Part shown: positions 8,650 through 17,595 of the stretch, one piece after another
How the letters are laid out: every line of letters begins with the position of its first letter
Position numbering within the stretch: position 1 is the first letter of the stretch
Source: Maribacter dokdonensis DSW-8
GTDB lineage: Bacteria; Bacteroidota; Bacteroidia; Flavobacteriales; Flavobacteriaceae
NCBI RefSeq assembly: GCF_001447995.1
Contig: NZ_LDPE01000008.1
Span: forward strand, 1-64,000
Length of the DNA stretch: 64,000 nucleotides
Direction: 5' to 3'
Position numbers and translations under genes: made by a program
The notes under the pieces: generated by a model
Databases searched by the model: none
Seen by the model: the letters and a program-made list of their open reading frames with translations, nothing else
What the model was told of the DNA's origin: nothing

Positions 8650-9918
8650 ATGGAGTTTAAAAATACGTTGCAGTTTGCACAATCATTAGATGCAAAAGAC
8701 AATTTGAATATATATAGAGATGAATTTATTTTTCCTAAAATTAATGGGAAGGAGGTCATCTATTTTACCGGTAATTCTTTAGGATTACAGCCAAAAAGAA
8801 CCAAATCGTTTGTAGATGAGGTCATGAAAGATTGGGCGGAACTTGCCGTTGAAGGTCATTTTTATGCAGAAAAACCTTGGTGGGACTATCATGAGCGCCT
8901 AGCTGAGCCCTTGGCAAAAGTAGTGGGGGCGTTGCCTGAAGAAATATCGGTAATGAATACGCTTACGGTGAATCTTCATTTATTGATGGTCTCTTTTTAC
9001 AACCCCACTCAAAAGAGATTTAAGATTCTTTGTGAAGAAAAAGCATTTCCTAGTGATCAATACATGTTTCAAAGTCAAGTTCGTTTTCATGGGCTAGACC
9101 CGGATGAAACTATTGTAGAGATTAAAAAGAGAGAAGGGGAGCATCATTGGAGAACAGAAGATATACTGGCAAAAATTGAAGAGTTGGGAGATGAACTAGC
9201 ACTTGTTTTAATTGGCGGAGTAAATTATTACAATGGTCAAGTAATGGATATGGAAGCTATTACCAAAGCAGGAAAAGCAGTTGGTGCCAATGTGGGTTGG
9301 GACCTAGCACATGCCGTTGGTAATGTAGAATTGAAACTGCATGAATGGGATGCCGATTTTGCATCATGGTGTAGTTATAAATATATGAATAGCGGACCAG
9401 GAAATGCTTCTGGAATTTTCGTGAATAAAAAACACCTGAATAAAAAAGATATTCAGCGTTTTGAAGGATGGTGGGGAACCAAAAAGGAAACCCGTTTTTT
9501 AATGAAGCCAGAGTTTGAACCTATGGAAAATGCCGATGCCTGGCAAATAAGCAATGTACCTGTGCTATCGGTTGCGCCCTATTTGGCTTCATTGACCATG
9601 TTTGAAGAAGTTGGTATGCATAAATTGATTGATAAGAGAAAATTAATTGTTTCCTATCTAGAGTTTATTCTACATGAAATAGATAAAGAGGTAGATAGCA
9701 CTTTTGAAATCATAACTCCGGCAGATAGAGGCTGTCAGCTTTCTGTGTTCTTACATGGACAGGGCAAGGCGTTGTTTAATTATTTGATGGAAAATGGGGT
9801 GGTGACAGATTGGCGAGAGCCCAATGTAATTCGTTTAGCACCGGCTCCTTTCTATTCTACGTTTGAAGATATGTACCGTTTTGGGCAGATATTAAAAGAA
9901 GGAGTACTTGCCAATTAA
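8650..9918 (+). CDS. kynU: Kynureninase
   Basis: 422 residues, a normal length for kynureninase. It cleaves kynurenine or 3-hydroxykynurenine to (hydroxy)anthranilate and alanine, a PLP enzyme of the tryptophan-to-NAD route. N-terminal YFTGNSLGLQPK is the family signature. GGVNYYNGQVMDM and VGWDLAHAVGN form the cofactor pocket, and K244 in SYKYMNSGPGN is the expected PLP lysine. The C-terminal half contains RGCQLSVF and DWREPNVIRLAPAPFYST, also typical. The partner kmo lies 27 kb away at 37425 rather than in an operon. The 3-hydroxyanthranilate dioxygenase gene is not in the window. Confidence 0.95.
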   Translation: MEFKNTLQFAQSLDAKDNLNIYRDEFIFPKINGKEVIYFTGNSLGLQPKRTKSFVDEVMKDWAELAVEGHFYAEKPWWDYHERLAEPLAKVVGALPEEISVMNTLTVNLHLLMVSFYNPTQKRFKILCEEKAFPSDQYMFQSQVRFHGLDPDETIVEIKKREGEHHWRTEDILAKIEELGDELALVLIGGVNYYNGQVMDMEAITKAGKAVGANVGWDLAHAVGNVELKLHEWDADFASWCSYKYMNSGPGNASGIFVNKKHLNKKDIQRFEGWWGTKKETRFLMKPEFEPMENADAWQISNVPVLSVAPYLASLTMFEEVGMHKLIDKRKLIVSYLEFILHEIDKEVDSTFEIITPADRGCQLSVFLHGQGKALFNYLMENGVVTDWREPNVIRLAPAPFYSTFEDMYRFGQILKEGVLAN

Positions 9919-9983
9919 AATTTTGTAGAATTTAGAATATAGAAAAGAGAGAAAAGAAAATAGAAAGGTATTTTTTCAATTTT

Positions 9984-10025
9984 AACCAACAACCAACAAC
10001 CAACAACCAACAACCAACAACCAAC
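9984..10025. repeat. Six tandem AACCAAC heptamers
   Basis: Six uninterrupted perfect copies of AACCAAC between kynU and the MFS transporter gene. Degenerate versions (AACCAATAACTAAC, ACAACCAA) continue to the GTG start at 10077. A simple sequence array like this is prone to slippage and could alter the spacing of signals upstream of the transporter. Confidence 0.9.
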
Positions 10026-10027
10026 AC

Positions 10028-10050
10028 CTGTGCTGAGCGTAGCCGAAGTA
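10028..10050. repeat. Intergenic CTGAGCGTAGCCGAAG-type element
   Basis: The core TGCTGAGCGTAGCCGAAGTA sits inside the heptamer-derived spacer and is richer in GC than its surroundings. From memory, similar elements are scattered in intergenic DNA of many Bacteroidota. Only one copy was noticed here. Confidence 0.4.
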
Positions 10051-10076
10051 ACCAATAACTAACATCTGACAACCAA

Positions 10077-11225
10077 GTGAAGTCATTACGATTAATTTTA
10101 GGGAAAGCACGTTATTTTGGTCCGTCATGGGTATTTGCAAGTATCAACATACTATTTGGAACATGGGCCATTTATATACCCACGGTCAAAGAGACTTTGC
10201 ATATTAGTAAGTCTGAGCTGGGTATAGCTATTTTCTTTTTGGCACTAGGTGTATTCACGGTTTTTCCGTTTGCCTCAGGTATTATCAATAGGGTAGGGGT
10301 TGGTAAAAGCACATTTTACGGGGTGTTGGCGAGTTGTGTTGCTGCCATGCTGCCACTACTGGCACCCAGTTATTATATGTTAATGGCAGCCTTGTTTCTT
10401 TTTGGGGCTTCTAATGGTATCACGGATATTGCTATGAATACCTTGGTAACGGAAATAGAGAAAAAGGATAAGGTAAAGTTTATGGCAGCATCTCATGGTT
10501 TTTTTAGTCTAGGTGGTGTTTTGGCAGGTTTGGGTAGTTTTTTAATTGGTCCGTTGTCAAATCCCGTACTACACATGTTCATTGCCGTGTTACTCGTTTT
10601 GGTGGTCAATTTTAAATTTAGGAAACAATATTTTACGGAAGTAGCCGAAGAAATAGAAAATGAACCCTTTAGTTTTGGTTTGTTAAAACCGTTAATGCTA
10701 TTAGGTCTTATTTCTTTTTTGGCCATGGGTAGTGAAGGTGCTATCGTAGATTGGAGCGGACTATATTTAAAGGAAATTGCGTTAGCGCCAGAAACTTTAT
10801 GGGGATTGGGATTTTTAGGGTTTCAAATCACCATGACCTTAGGAAGGTTTTTAGGGGATGGGATCAGTGATAAAATTGGATCGGTCAAGATAGTTGCCGT
10901 AGGAGCAATTTTAGCAATTGCAGGATACTTTTTAGTATTGACAACAAATACTTACTTAAGTATTATCGGTTTTGCGTTAAACGGATTGGGATTTTCTGTC
11001 ATGGTACCTGAAGTTTTTAGAATAGGGGGGAATGTAAAAGGAATAGATTCTTCTAAAGGCATTGCCTTTATTGCAGGTTCAGGATATGCCGGCTTTTTGT
11101 GTGCCCCACCAATTTTAGGTTTTCTAGCAGAGAATTATAGTTTGACCAGAAGCTTCGTGGTACTTTTGGCTTGTGGATTCCTAATTCTATTATTTACATT
11201 TTTATTAAAGAAAAAGAAAGCTTAG
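10077..11225 (+). CDS. Major facilitator superfamily transporter (YbjJ-like)
   Basis: 382 residues with about 12 hydrophobic segments. The order of motifs resembles the YbjJ-type MFS group: WAIYIPTVKETLHISKSELG at the first loop, GASNGITDIAMNTLVTEIE in the middle, MAASHGFFSLGGVLAGLG, and LGRFLGDGISDKIG in the second half. The substrate is unknown. The start is GTG at 10077, preceded by low-complexity repeats, so no normal leader signal can be read. The stop lies 1 bp from the end of the convergent gene at 11227. Confidence 0.85.
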   Translation: MKSLRLILGKARYFGPSWVFASINILFGTWAIYIPTVKETLHISKSELGIAIFFLALGVFTVFPFASGIINRVGVGKSTFYGVLASCVAAMLPLLAPSYYMLMAALFLFGASNGITDIAMNTLVTEIEKKDKVKFMAASHGFFSLGGVLAGLGSFLIGPLSNPVLHMFIAVLLVLVVNFKFRKQYFTEVAEEIENEPFSFGLLKPLMLLGLISFLAMGSEGAIVDWSGLYLKEIALAPETLWGLGFLGFQITMTLGRFLGDGISDKIGSVKIVAVGAILAIAGYFLVLTTNTYLSIIGFALNGLGFSVMVPEVFRIGGNVKGIDSSKGIAFIAGSGYAGFLCAPPILGFLAENYSLTRSFVVLLACGFLILLFTFLLKKKKA

Positions 11226-11226
11226 G

Positions 11227-12393
11227 TCAGTTTTTGATATTGCTTCTTACTTTAAATTCATTATTGGGATCTTGTACTTTTTCAATAAAATCCAGCATTT
11301 CTTCTGTTAGCAATAATTGATTTTGAGCATTCCAATAACGCTGATCGTACGGGTATTTTATTTTGAATAGATCTTTAGAAGTGCTCACATTTTTCTTGAC
11401 GGGAAAGTCGCCCTCATGGTCAGATGTAGTCAATATAAAAGATACATCATAAAAAGAGGTGTAGGAATTTTTATCATCTGTCACCTCTACCTTTACATCA
11501 TATTTTGCCGTGGCTATGTAATATTTGTTTGTATTTGAAGATTTGGAAAGTGACATTTCTTTTTCAACGGAGACCGTTCTAAATCTAATATTGCCATCCT
11601 TTTTATAAGGATTGTCTTTATTGTTAATGGCCATGTAAATTCTTTCAATAGCATGGTCATTATTGTTGATAATATAATGGCCATTTACTTCTTCATTTTC
11701 AATTTCTGGTTTGGTCTGAAAACTTAAATTGGTCTTACTGCCATTATTAAAAGTAGCTTCGGTCAAATCAAAAGCATCTCCAGTAGCGTTCATAGGGGTG
11801 AAATTCATGAATAATTGGTAAAAGGTTTCGAAAATGAAGTATACTTCATTTTCATCTTTCACTAATCCAACTTTACGCATATTGGTCAACTCTACCTTAA
11901 AGTCTTTCTTATCGGGGTCAATTTCTTTTGTATATAATAGCGTTCTTCTTTCCAGTTTACCTTGCAAGTCTTGAATTCTGGTAATTTCACCATTATATCT
12001 TAAAACACCTCTCAACAGAAATTTCTCTTTATATGGATAAATAGGGTAATTAGATCTAATAGAATCCCCAACTTTTTGCCATAGGGTTTTTTCATTCGTA
12101 ACCGTAACTTCATTAAGCTCCAATACACTTTTGTTGAGGAAAATGGTATCCTTTACTTTTTGAAAAGTAGTAGTTAATTTATCATAACCAACCCTGTAAA
12201 TTATAATGGAATCAAATAGTGATGAAAATTGAAACCGACCATCTTCATTGGAAATAGTATGATCTTTAGAATTATAGACACCGACAAATTCAAGAGGAAC
12301 ATTGTCGGCACCATCTACTATTACAGCATCTATAGTCTGTTGTGAAAATCCAATAAATGAAAGTAGAAAAAACAGAAAGAATGATGGTCTCAT
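11227..12393 (-). CDS. CarboxypepD_reg-like exported protein
   Basis: 388 residues with signal peptide MRPSFFLFFLLSFIGFSQQ. Residues about 20-95 form a CarboxypepD_reg-like domain ending KSVLELNEVTVTNEK. The rest is beta-rich with repeated charged strands (NGHYIINNNDHAIERIYMAI) and no catalytic motif, as in Bacteroidota outer-membrane or periplasmic proteins of unknown function. It is followed by no terminator before the convergent MFS gene, which ends 2 bp away. The lipoprotein gene upstream (12437) is on the same strand with a 43-bp gap, so the two may be cotranscribed. Confidence 0.8.
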   Translation of the reverse strand: MRPSFFLFFLLSFIGFSQQTIDAVIVDGADNVPLEFVGVYNSKDHTISNEDGRFQFSSLFDSIIIYRVGYDKLTTTFQKVKDTIFLNKSVLELNEVTVTNEKTLWQKVGDSIRSNYPIYPYKEKFLLRGVLRYNGEITRIQDLQGKLERRTLLYTKEIDPDKKDFKVELTNMRKVGLVKDENEVYFIFETFYQLFMNFTPMNATGDAFDLTEATFNNGSKTNLSFQTKPEIENEEVNGHYIINNNDHAIERIYMAINNKDNPYKKDGNIRFRTVSVEKEMSLSKSSNTNKYYIATAKYDVKVEVTDDKNSYTSFYDVSFILTTSDHEGDFPVKKNVSTSKDLFKIKYPYDQRYWNAQNQLLLTEEMLDFIEKVQDPNNEFKVRSNIKN

Positions 12394-12436
12394 GGATTAG
12401 TTGTTAAGATTGAAACGTATCAAACTTTGTACCATA

Positions 12437-13117
12437 TTATTTCACCTCTACCCCGGAAAAATAAAGTGAGAAATCAGCATCCGGTCTATTGTGCATCATG
12501 CTTATGTGTAACCCGTTTAGGTTTTTATAGTCTTCCCAAGTGGTTACCATATTAGGTTCAGACTGGTTTTCCTTTCTGTATACCCATTCTTTAATAATAT
12601 AATCATCTCCAAAATAATAGTCGTAGGCATCGCCAGGTGTGTAGCCACCTTCATTATTATAAACTGTGGTTAATTTATGCATGGTAGCTTTGCTGATCGG
12701 TGCTTCTACATTTTCTGTGTGCTTGTGGGTGAAACTTTTTTGATCCCATACCAATTGATATGGTGCCAATAGCCAAAACTTATCATTTACAAATCCGCCA
12801 TCGGTGGCCGTCATGGTACTATCTACAGATTTTCTGTTGTAAGAGATGGTGTCTTGTCTTGTCATCATGGTTACATCGTTAGAACCCGTTTCCCATAACC
12901 AAGTACGTTCAAAGTGTTCATCTTCACGATCTACATTAAAAGTAAATTTTATACGCTCTACATCTTTCCAGTGTTCAAAACCGTTGGCATTGGCTATTTT
13001 TTCAAGAACGGTCAATTCCTTATCTTCGGCAACGACAACTTTAGATTTTTTTTGGTCGGTTTTACATCCTGTAAATACGCTTGAAACAAGAATGGAAAGA
13101 AGAATTAATTTTTTCAT
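12437..13117 (-). CDS. Lipoprotein, possibly DUF6503 family
   Basis: 226 residues from the ATG at 13117. A TTG 18 bp further upstream would add MKIYRK but spoil the lipoprotein signal. The start MKKLILLSILVSSVFTGCK is a type II signal with lipobox FTGC. The mature part has a segment ANANGFEHWKDVERIKFTFN that resembles the N-terminus of proteins named DUF6503 in Bacteroidota; the match is from memory and not certain. No catalytic residues are evident. The Cys suggests attachment to the outer membrane. Confidence 0.7.
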   Translation of the reverse strand: MKKLILLSILVSSVFTGCKTDQKKSKVVVAEDKELTVLEKIANANGFEHWKDVERIKFTFNVDREDEHFERTWLWETGSNDVTMMTRQDTISYNRKSVDSTMTATDGGFVNDKFWLLAPYQLVWDQKSFTHKHTENVEAPISKATMHKLTTVYNNEGGYTPGDAYDYYFGDDYIIKEWVYRKENQSEPNMVTTWEDYKNLNGLHISMMHNRPDADFSLYFSGVEVK

Positions 13118-13198
13118 TTTTCTGTAGATTTTCAAGTAAATATATCAATTACAGTATCTTTAACCTACTTTTATTTTTTTGTAAACATAATTATTAGG

Positions 13199-13825
13199 GT
13201 GACTTTTCTTAAGAAGCTTTGTTTTATAATCATTGGAAACCAGTTTGGAAATAAAACGGTTTCTAAAGGCGCACATGAAAAACTTACCGATAATGAGTTG
13301 ATCGAGAGAATTGTTGCCAATAACGATTCTTTATTATTTGGAGAATTATATGATCGGTACTCTCAATTGGTCTATAATAAGTGTTTAGGATTTTCAAAGT
13401 CTAACAAAGAAGCTGAAGATTTAACCCAAGATATTTTTTTAATGTTATTTGTTAAGTTGGGTTCGTTCAAGGGAAATTCAAAATTCTCTACTTGGCTCTA
13501 CTCTTTCACTTATAATTTTTGTGTCAATTACGTGAACAGAAATAAGGAAAGAAAAATAAATGATAACTCAATTAAATATGATACTCAAGAAGATATACCT
13601 GTTGATGTAACCGATGATTTACTATTGCAAATGCAGGTAGATAAGCTAAAAAAGGCTTTGGAACTAATTGCGCCAGAAGATAAATCTCTATTATTATTGA
13701 AATATCAAGATGGAGCATCAATAAAAGAATTGGAAAATATCTTAGATTTAAAACCGAGTGCGATAAAAATGAGGCTCAAAAGGGCAAAAGCGAAAGTAAC
13801 GGAAATGTATAAAACCCTACCTTAA
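13199..13825 (+). CDS. RNA polymerase ECF-type sigma factor
   Basis: 208 residues. Region 2 is seen in LLFGELYDRYSQLVYNKCLGF and EAEDLTQDIFLMLFVKLGSF with the following KFSTWLYSFTYNFCVNYVNR; region 4 in SLLLLKYQDGASIKELENILDLKPSAIKMRLKRAKAKV. The start is a GTG at 13199, and the N-terminal 25 residues (MTFLKKLCFIIIGNQ) look hydrophobic and unlike a sigma factor, so a downstream start is possible. The stop overlaps the ATG of the next gene by one base (TAATG). It lacks an obvious transmembrane anti-sigma partner; see the 65-residue gene that follows. Confidence 0.85.
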   Translation: MTFLKKLCFIIIGNQFGNKTVSKGAHEKLTDNELIERIVANNDSLLFGELYDRYSQLVYNKCLGFSKSNKEAEDLTQDIFLMLFVKLGSFKGNSKFSTWLYSFTYNFCVNYVNRNKERKINDNSIKYDTQEDIPVDVTDDLLLQMQVDKLKKALELIAPEDKSLLLLKYQDGASIKELENILDLKPSAIKMRLKRAKAKVTEMYKTLP

Positions 13826-14022
13826 TGCTAGAACAGGACAATAATCCATTTAAAAATTTACAAGGGGATCTTAAAGATGTTCCACCAGAACTACGTAAAA
13901 AAGTTATGGATGATGTCGCTGCGGCTAAATTGGTGATGGAATTGACCAATCTATTTACGGGTAATTTTGCCTCTATTATTGAGGGCATGTTAAAAACGAA
14001 TTCAAAACCTAACCAGAAATAA
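13825..14022 (+). CDS. Small helical protein coupled to a sigma factor gene
   Basis: 65 residues, soluble and probably helical, with a PPELRKKVMDDVAAAKLVMEL helix and a short hydrophobic patch (LFTGNFASIIEGML). No known domain is recognised. The ATG shares its A with the sigma factor stop (TAATG), so translation is likely coupled and the two products made together. It could modulate the sigma factor, but nothing in the sequence proves that. It is followed 16 bp later by an MscS-like channel gene. Confidence 0.7.
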   Translation: MLEQDNNPFKNLQGDLKDVPPELRKKVMDDVAAAKLVMELTNLFTGNFASIIEGMLKTNSKPNQK

Positions 14023-14038
14023 TAGTAGTAGACCAGAT

Positions 14039-14884
14039 ATGGAAACAGTAGATAAGTGGAAAGACCTAACATTTGAATCTTTAAGTAATATTTTTAAAGA
14101 TATAGCGGCAGCGTTACCAGGTATTTTCGGGGCCTTTATAGTAATTGTATTTGGGTGGATCATAATAAAAATTACCACCCTGGTATTAAGAAAGATATTT
14201 AAGGTCATTAAGTTGAGCAGTATTTCTGAAAAAATAAATGACGCTAAACTTTTTGGTGATGCCGATATTAAGATAGATCTATCTAAAATCATTGTAACCT
14301 TTGTAAAAGTGCTGCTTTGGTTGGTGTTTATAATTGTGGCCTCAGATATTATGGGCTTGACCATTATTTCTACAGAAATTGCCAATTTACTACGTTACCT
14401 GCCTATTTTGTTGTCTGCTATGGTCATTTTCATGATAGGATTGTTCTTGGCCAAAACGATCAAAGAGACCATTATTAAGGTTTTTGATTCTATTGGTCTA
14501 GGTGGTGGAAAAATTCTTGGAAATGTTTTGTTCTACCTCATTATAATTTTTGTGAGTATAACAGCGTTAAACCAAGCAGGTATAGACACACAGATCATAA
14601 CCAATAACTTTACCATTGTTCTGGGAGCTTTTTTGTTGGCGATCTCTTTGGCCTTAGGTTTAGGGTCTAGAGAAATAGTTGGTGATCTTTTGAGAACTTT
14701 TTATTCTAGAAAAATTTATGCAGTAGGAGATAAGGTTAAAATAGGCGATTTGCAAGGTACAGTGGTTGGTATAGATAATATAGCAATGGTATTAAAGACA
14801 AAAACCGGCAAAGTGGTTATCCCTATTAAGAAGGTAGTGGAAAAAACGGTGGAAGTAGAAGAGATTACGGCACCAAAAGAGTAA
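14039..14884 (+). CDS. Mechanosensitive ion channel (MscS-like)
   Basis: 281 residues with about five membrane helices, including a TM3-like Gly/Ala-rich helix (GAFLLAISLALGLGSREIVGDLL), followed by the beta domain (YAVGDKVKIGDLQGTVVGID) characteristic of the MscS superfamily. The terminal cytoplasmic domain is short (ends VVEKTVEVEEITAPKE), so it is a small member without the large vestibule. The role is inferred as release of osmolytes on hypo-osmotic shock. It follows the sigma factor and the 65-residue gene on the same strand, so it may belong to that stress unit. Confidence 0.85.
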   Translation: METVDKWKDLTFESLSNIFKDIAAALPGIFGAFIVIVFGWIIIKITTLVLRKIFKVIKLSSISEKINDAKLFGDADIKIDLSKIIVTFVKVLLWLVFIIVASDIMGLTIISTEIANLLRYLPILLSAMVIFMIGLFLAKTIKETIIKVFDSIGLGGGKILGNVLFYLIIIFVSITALNQAGIDTQIITNNFTIVLGAFLLAISLALGLGSREIVGDLLRTFYSRKIYAVGDKVKIGDLQGTVVGIDNIAMVLKTKTGKVVIPIKKVVEKTVEVEEITAPKE

Positions 14885-14989
14885 TTGTAATATAAGTTGA
14901 AAAGAATTGGACGTTAATTAGGAGAAGGATTGCCTCTTCTGTTTATGATTTAATTCATTAATTTTGTTAGAGATAAATAAACTTAAAAT

Positions 14990-15538
14990 ATGAGTTCTAA
15001 AAAAGGAAAAATTCAGGAAGCCATAGATGAGAAATTGCTGGAGGAAAGAAAAGTCTTCTTATGGGGTATGGTTGATGACGATTCTGCAAAACATGTAATT
15101 GATAGGTTGTTATACTTGGATATGCAGAACAATAAAGAAATTCAATTATATATTAATAGTCCTGGAGGTTATGTAACTTCTGGTTTTGCAATGTATGACA
15201 CTATAAAGTCATTAAAGAGTCCTGTTTCTACTATTTGTAGCGGTCTGGCAGCCTCTATGGGGTCTATATTATTGTCTGTTGGTAAAAAGGGTAGAAGGTT
15301 TATTCAGCCACACGCACAAGTAATGATTCACCAGCCAAGTGGTGGTGCAAGAGGGCAAGCTTCCAATATTGAAATTCAGGCAAGGGAAATTATTAAGACC
15401 AAAGAGTTAAGTGCCCAGATTTTGGCGGATAACTGTGGTCAAGACTTTGATAAAGTCTTAAAAGATTTTGATAGAGATTATTGGATGAATGCAGAGGAGT
15501 CTATTAAATACGGTATCGTAGACGGTATTTTAGAATAG
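14990..15538 (+). CDS. ClpP-like serine protease subunit
   Basis: 182 residues. The catalytic triad is complete: S89 in GLAASMGS, H114 in MIHQPSGG and D163 in DRDYWMNAEE. INSPGG and the handle helix region (GQASNIEIQAREIIKTKEL) are present. The N-terminus differs from canonical ClpP: the axial-loop segment (in E. coli, PMVVEQTSRGERSYDIYS) is replaced by a charged stretch, KKGKIQEAIDEKLLEE. This makes it a paralogue rather than the housekeeping ClpP. No clpX or clpA lies nearby. A TAATTTTG -7 match at 14959-14966 precedes it, and a perfect hairpin terminator follows. Confidence 0.9.
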   Translation: MSSKKGKIQEAIDEKLLEERKVFLWGMVDDDSAKHVIDRLLYLDMQNNKEIQLYINSPGGYVTSGFAMYDTIKSLKSPVSTICSGLAASMGSILLSVGKKGRRFIQPHAQVMIHQPSGGARGQASNIEIQAREIIKTKELSAQILADNCGQDFDKVLKDFDRDYWMNAEESIKYGIVDGILE

Positions 15539-15560
15539 GTAGCTACTTATTATAAAAAGC

Positions 15561-15595
15561 AAAAGTCCTTTACAAAATTGTAAAGGACTTTTTTT
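15561..15595 (+). terminator. Rho-independent terminator after the ClpP gene
   Basis: AAAAGTCCTTTACAA, a 2-nt loop, then TTGTAAAGGACTTTT: a perfect 15-bp stem followed by a T-run. It lies 23 bp after the stop at 15538 and may act in both directions for the convergent OmpA gene that ends at 15631. Confidence 0.9.
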
Positions 15596-15630
15596 ATGGT
15601 TGGTCGTTATTTGGTGATAATTTTATATAC

Positions 15631-17577
15631 TTATTTTGAGGCAACTATGCCTTTTTTAATCTGTAAAATAGGGAATTCTGTTCTTCTATTTAGTTCCAGT
15701 TCCTCTGCAGAACAGTCTTGTTTACTTGTACAATGGTTGATAGGTACTCGCTTGCCAAACCCTTTGTATGAAACAATTCTATCTTTAGAAACACCGTTCT
15801 CAATTAAATATTCGTAGGTAGATTTTGCCCTACTTTCAGAAAGATCATCATTGTAGGCATGACTACCAACCGGATCTGTATGTGCCTCTAGTTTAATGAT
15901 CATATCTGGGTAGGTAATGTTCATTACCTTAATTACCTTATTTAGCTCCGCAGCAGCATCGGGTCTAATATCACTTTTGTTGAAATCAAAGTATATTTTA
16001 TTAAGTCCCGCCAATACTTTAAGGTCTAATACAGGCTCAAGAACAATATCTTGCCTCATAAGCTTTTGTGCCTTTGGGGTAGAAGAGGTGTTAAAGAAAA
16101 CATTTTTATGTGGGTGGGTTTTTCTCACCGCCTCGATCATGTAAGTAGTTTTTCTGTTCACCGGAAATCTATAGTACCCATTTTCATCTGTTGTAGTCTG
16201 CGCCACCAGCGTGTTGGTAATTTGATCAAATAATTTGACCGTTACACTATCCAGCATTTGATTATTGACACCATCAACAACATAACCTTCTACATCTAAG
16301 GCAGGGGTAAATTTAAACTTGTAAATATCATCACTACCAACGCCACCTTCTCTGTTAGAGCTTACATAACCATCTAAACCGTTAGGTAGCCCATAGTATG
16401 CAAAATCATCGCTTGAACTGTTTATAGGAGTACCTAAATTAATAATGTCAATAACTTCACCATCCTCATTTGATATGGTAGAAAAGACATCTAATTGGCC
16501 AAAACCAACATGACCATCTGAACTAAAGAATAATTTACCCTCTTCGTTTATGAACGGAAACATTTCGTTTCCTTCCGTATTAACAATGGGTCCGGCGTTG
16601 ATCGGCGTTTGTATACCTCCACGTTCATGAATTTCTGCGTAATAGATATCTGTACCACCGTAACCGCCAGGTCTATCAGAGGCAAAATATATTCGGGTCC
16701 TAGATTGGTTAACAGATGGGTGACCGGTTGAATAGTAGTCGCTGTTCATTCTAAGATTACTATTTTCTACCCATTTGCCATCTACAAATTTGGCGCTATA
16801 TATTTTTAGGTTGATTTCGTTTGATACACCGTAACCAGCTTTTTTATCATAAAAATTATTTCTGGTAAAATACATGATGGTATCGTTCTTATAATCTGTA
16901 GAAAAAGCTACGGAACTTTCATGAAATTTTGTGTTGATATCTCCTTTTAAACGTATAGGTTCAGACATAGGATTGTCCTCTTGCACAGCAAAAAGATCTA
17001 ACCAAGGCTCATCGTTCCAGCCATAAGTTTCACCGGTTACCACGTCTCGTCTAGAAGAGGCAAAATAGATGTTTCCTAAAAACCGAAACGCGCCAAAATC
17101 ACTATCTGTAGAATTAAATGATACAGGTTCAACCTCATATCGTTGTCTACTGTTGAAGACTACCGATGCCAGGTTACCATCTTTTAAGAATCGTTTTACA
17201 CGAGAATCGTTCTTATTATACTTTTTGTACTTTTTCAACCAAGTTTCAGATTCATCCAAATCTCCATTGGCATAAAGTGCCATGGCATATTTAAAATAAT
17301 AATCTGTAGGAAGGGTGGCATTGTTGATTACAGCCTTAAAATGCGGAATAGATTTTTTATAATCACGGATTAATAGGTAGCATTCAGCTAATTGCTGGTG
17401 TGCATATTCCGCATTAAAATCTGTTTCCACCATTCTTTCATATTCAGGTATTGCTAAAGAATAGGAAAATTTACTAAAGTAATAATCAGCTTTTTTTTGC
17501 GATGCTATTTGCGCAATGGTAAATTGCCCTACTAGAAATAGTAGCGTTAAAAGCACCAAATTTTTATAATTTTTCAT
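15631..17577 (-). CDS. OmpA family protein with TPR, PD40 and CarboxypepD_reg-like regions
   Basis: 648 residues with signal peptide MKNYKNLVLLTLLFLVGQFTIAQ. In order: TPR-like helices (about 25-130), PD40/WD40-like beta repeats (about 150-410, with YFASSRRD and FFSSDGHVGFGQLD), a CarboxypepD_reg-like domain (about 425-500, ENGYYRFPVN), and a C-terminal OmpA peptidoglycan-binding domain (from about 520, YFDFNKSDIRPDAAAELNKV and LEAHTDPVGS). This order is standard for the OmpA partner of PorP/SprF and CHU_C adhesin genes in T9SS loci. It is the last gene of the adhesin operon, 18 bp after the PorP/SprF stop. It probably anchors the secretion or adhesion complex to peptidoglycan. Confidence 0.9.
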   Translation of the reverse strand: MKNYKNLVLLTLLFLVGQFTIAQIASQKKADYYFSKFSYSLAIPEYERMVETDFNAEYAHQQLAECYLLIRDYKKSIPHFKAVINNATLPTDYYFKYAMALYANGDLDESETWLKKYKKYNKNDSRVKRFLKDGNLASVVFNSRQRYEVEPVSFNSTDSDFGAFRFLGNIYFASSRRDVVTGETYGWNDEPWLDLFAVQEDNPMSEPIRLKGDINTKFHESSVAFSTDYKNDTIMYFTRNNFYDKKAGYGVSNEINLKIYSAKFVDGKWVENSNLRMNSDYYSTGHPSVNQSRTRIYFASDRPGGYGGTDIYYAEIHERGGIQTPINAGPIVNTEGNEMFPFINEEGKLFFSSDGHVGFGQLDVFSTISNEDGEVIDIINLGTPINSSSDDFAYYGLPNGLDGYVSSNREGGVGSDDIYKFKFTPALDVEGYVVDGVNNQMLDSVTVKLFDQITNTLVAQTTTDENGYYRFPVNRKTTYMIEAVRKTHPHKNVFFNTSSTPKAQKLMRQDIVLEPVLDLKVLAGLNKIYFDFNKSDIRPDAAAELNKVIKVMNITYPDMIIKLEAHTDPVGSHAYNDDLSESRAKSTYEYLIENGVSKDRIVSYKGFGKRVPINHCTSKQDCSAEELELNRRTEFPILQIKKGIVASK

Positions 17578-17595
17578 CGTATCGATTTTAAATTA

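Noticed and set aside
9984..10025. CRISPR-like tandem repeat
   Set aside because: Seven-base units without spacers are a simple sequence repeat, not a CRISPR array.
14925..14945. Weak hairpin after the MscS-like gene
   Set aside because: The arms pair imperfectly and no T-tract follows.
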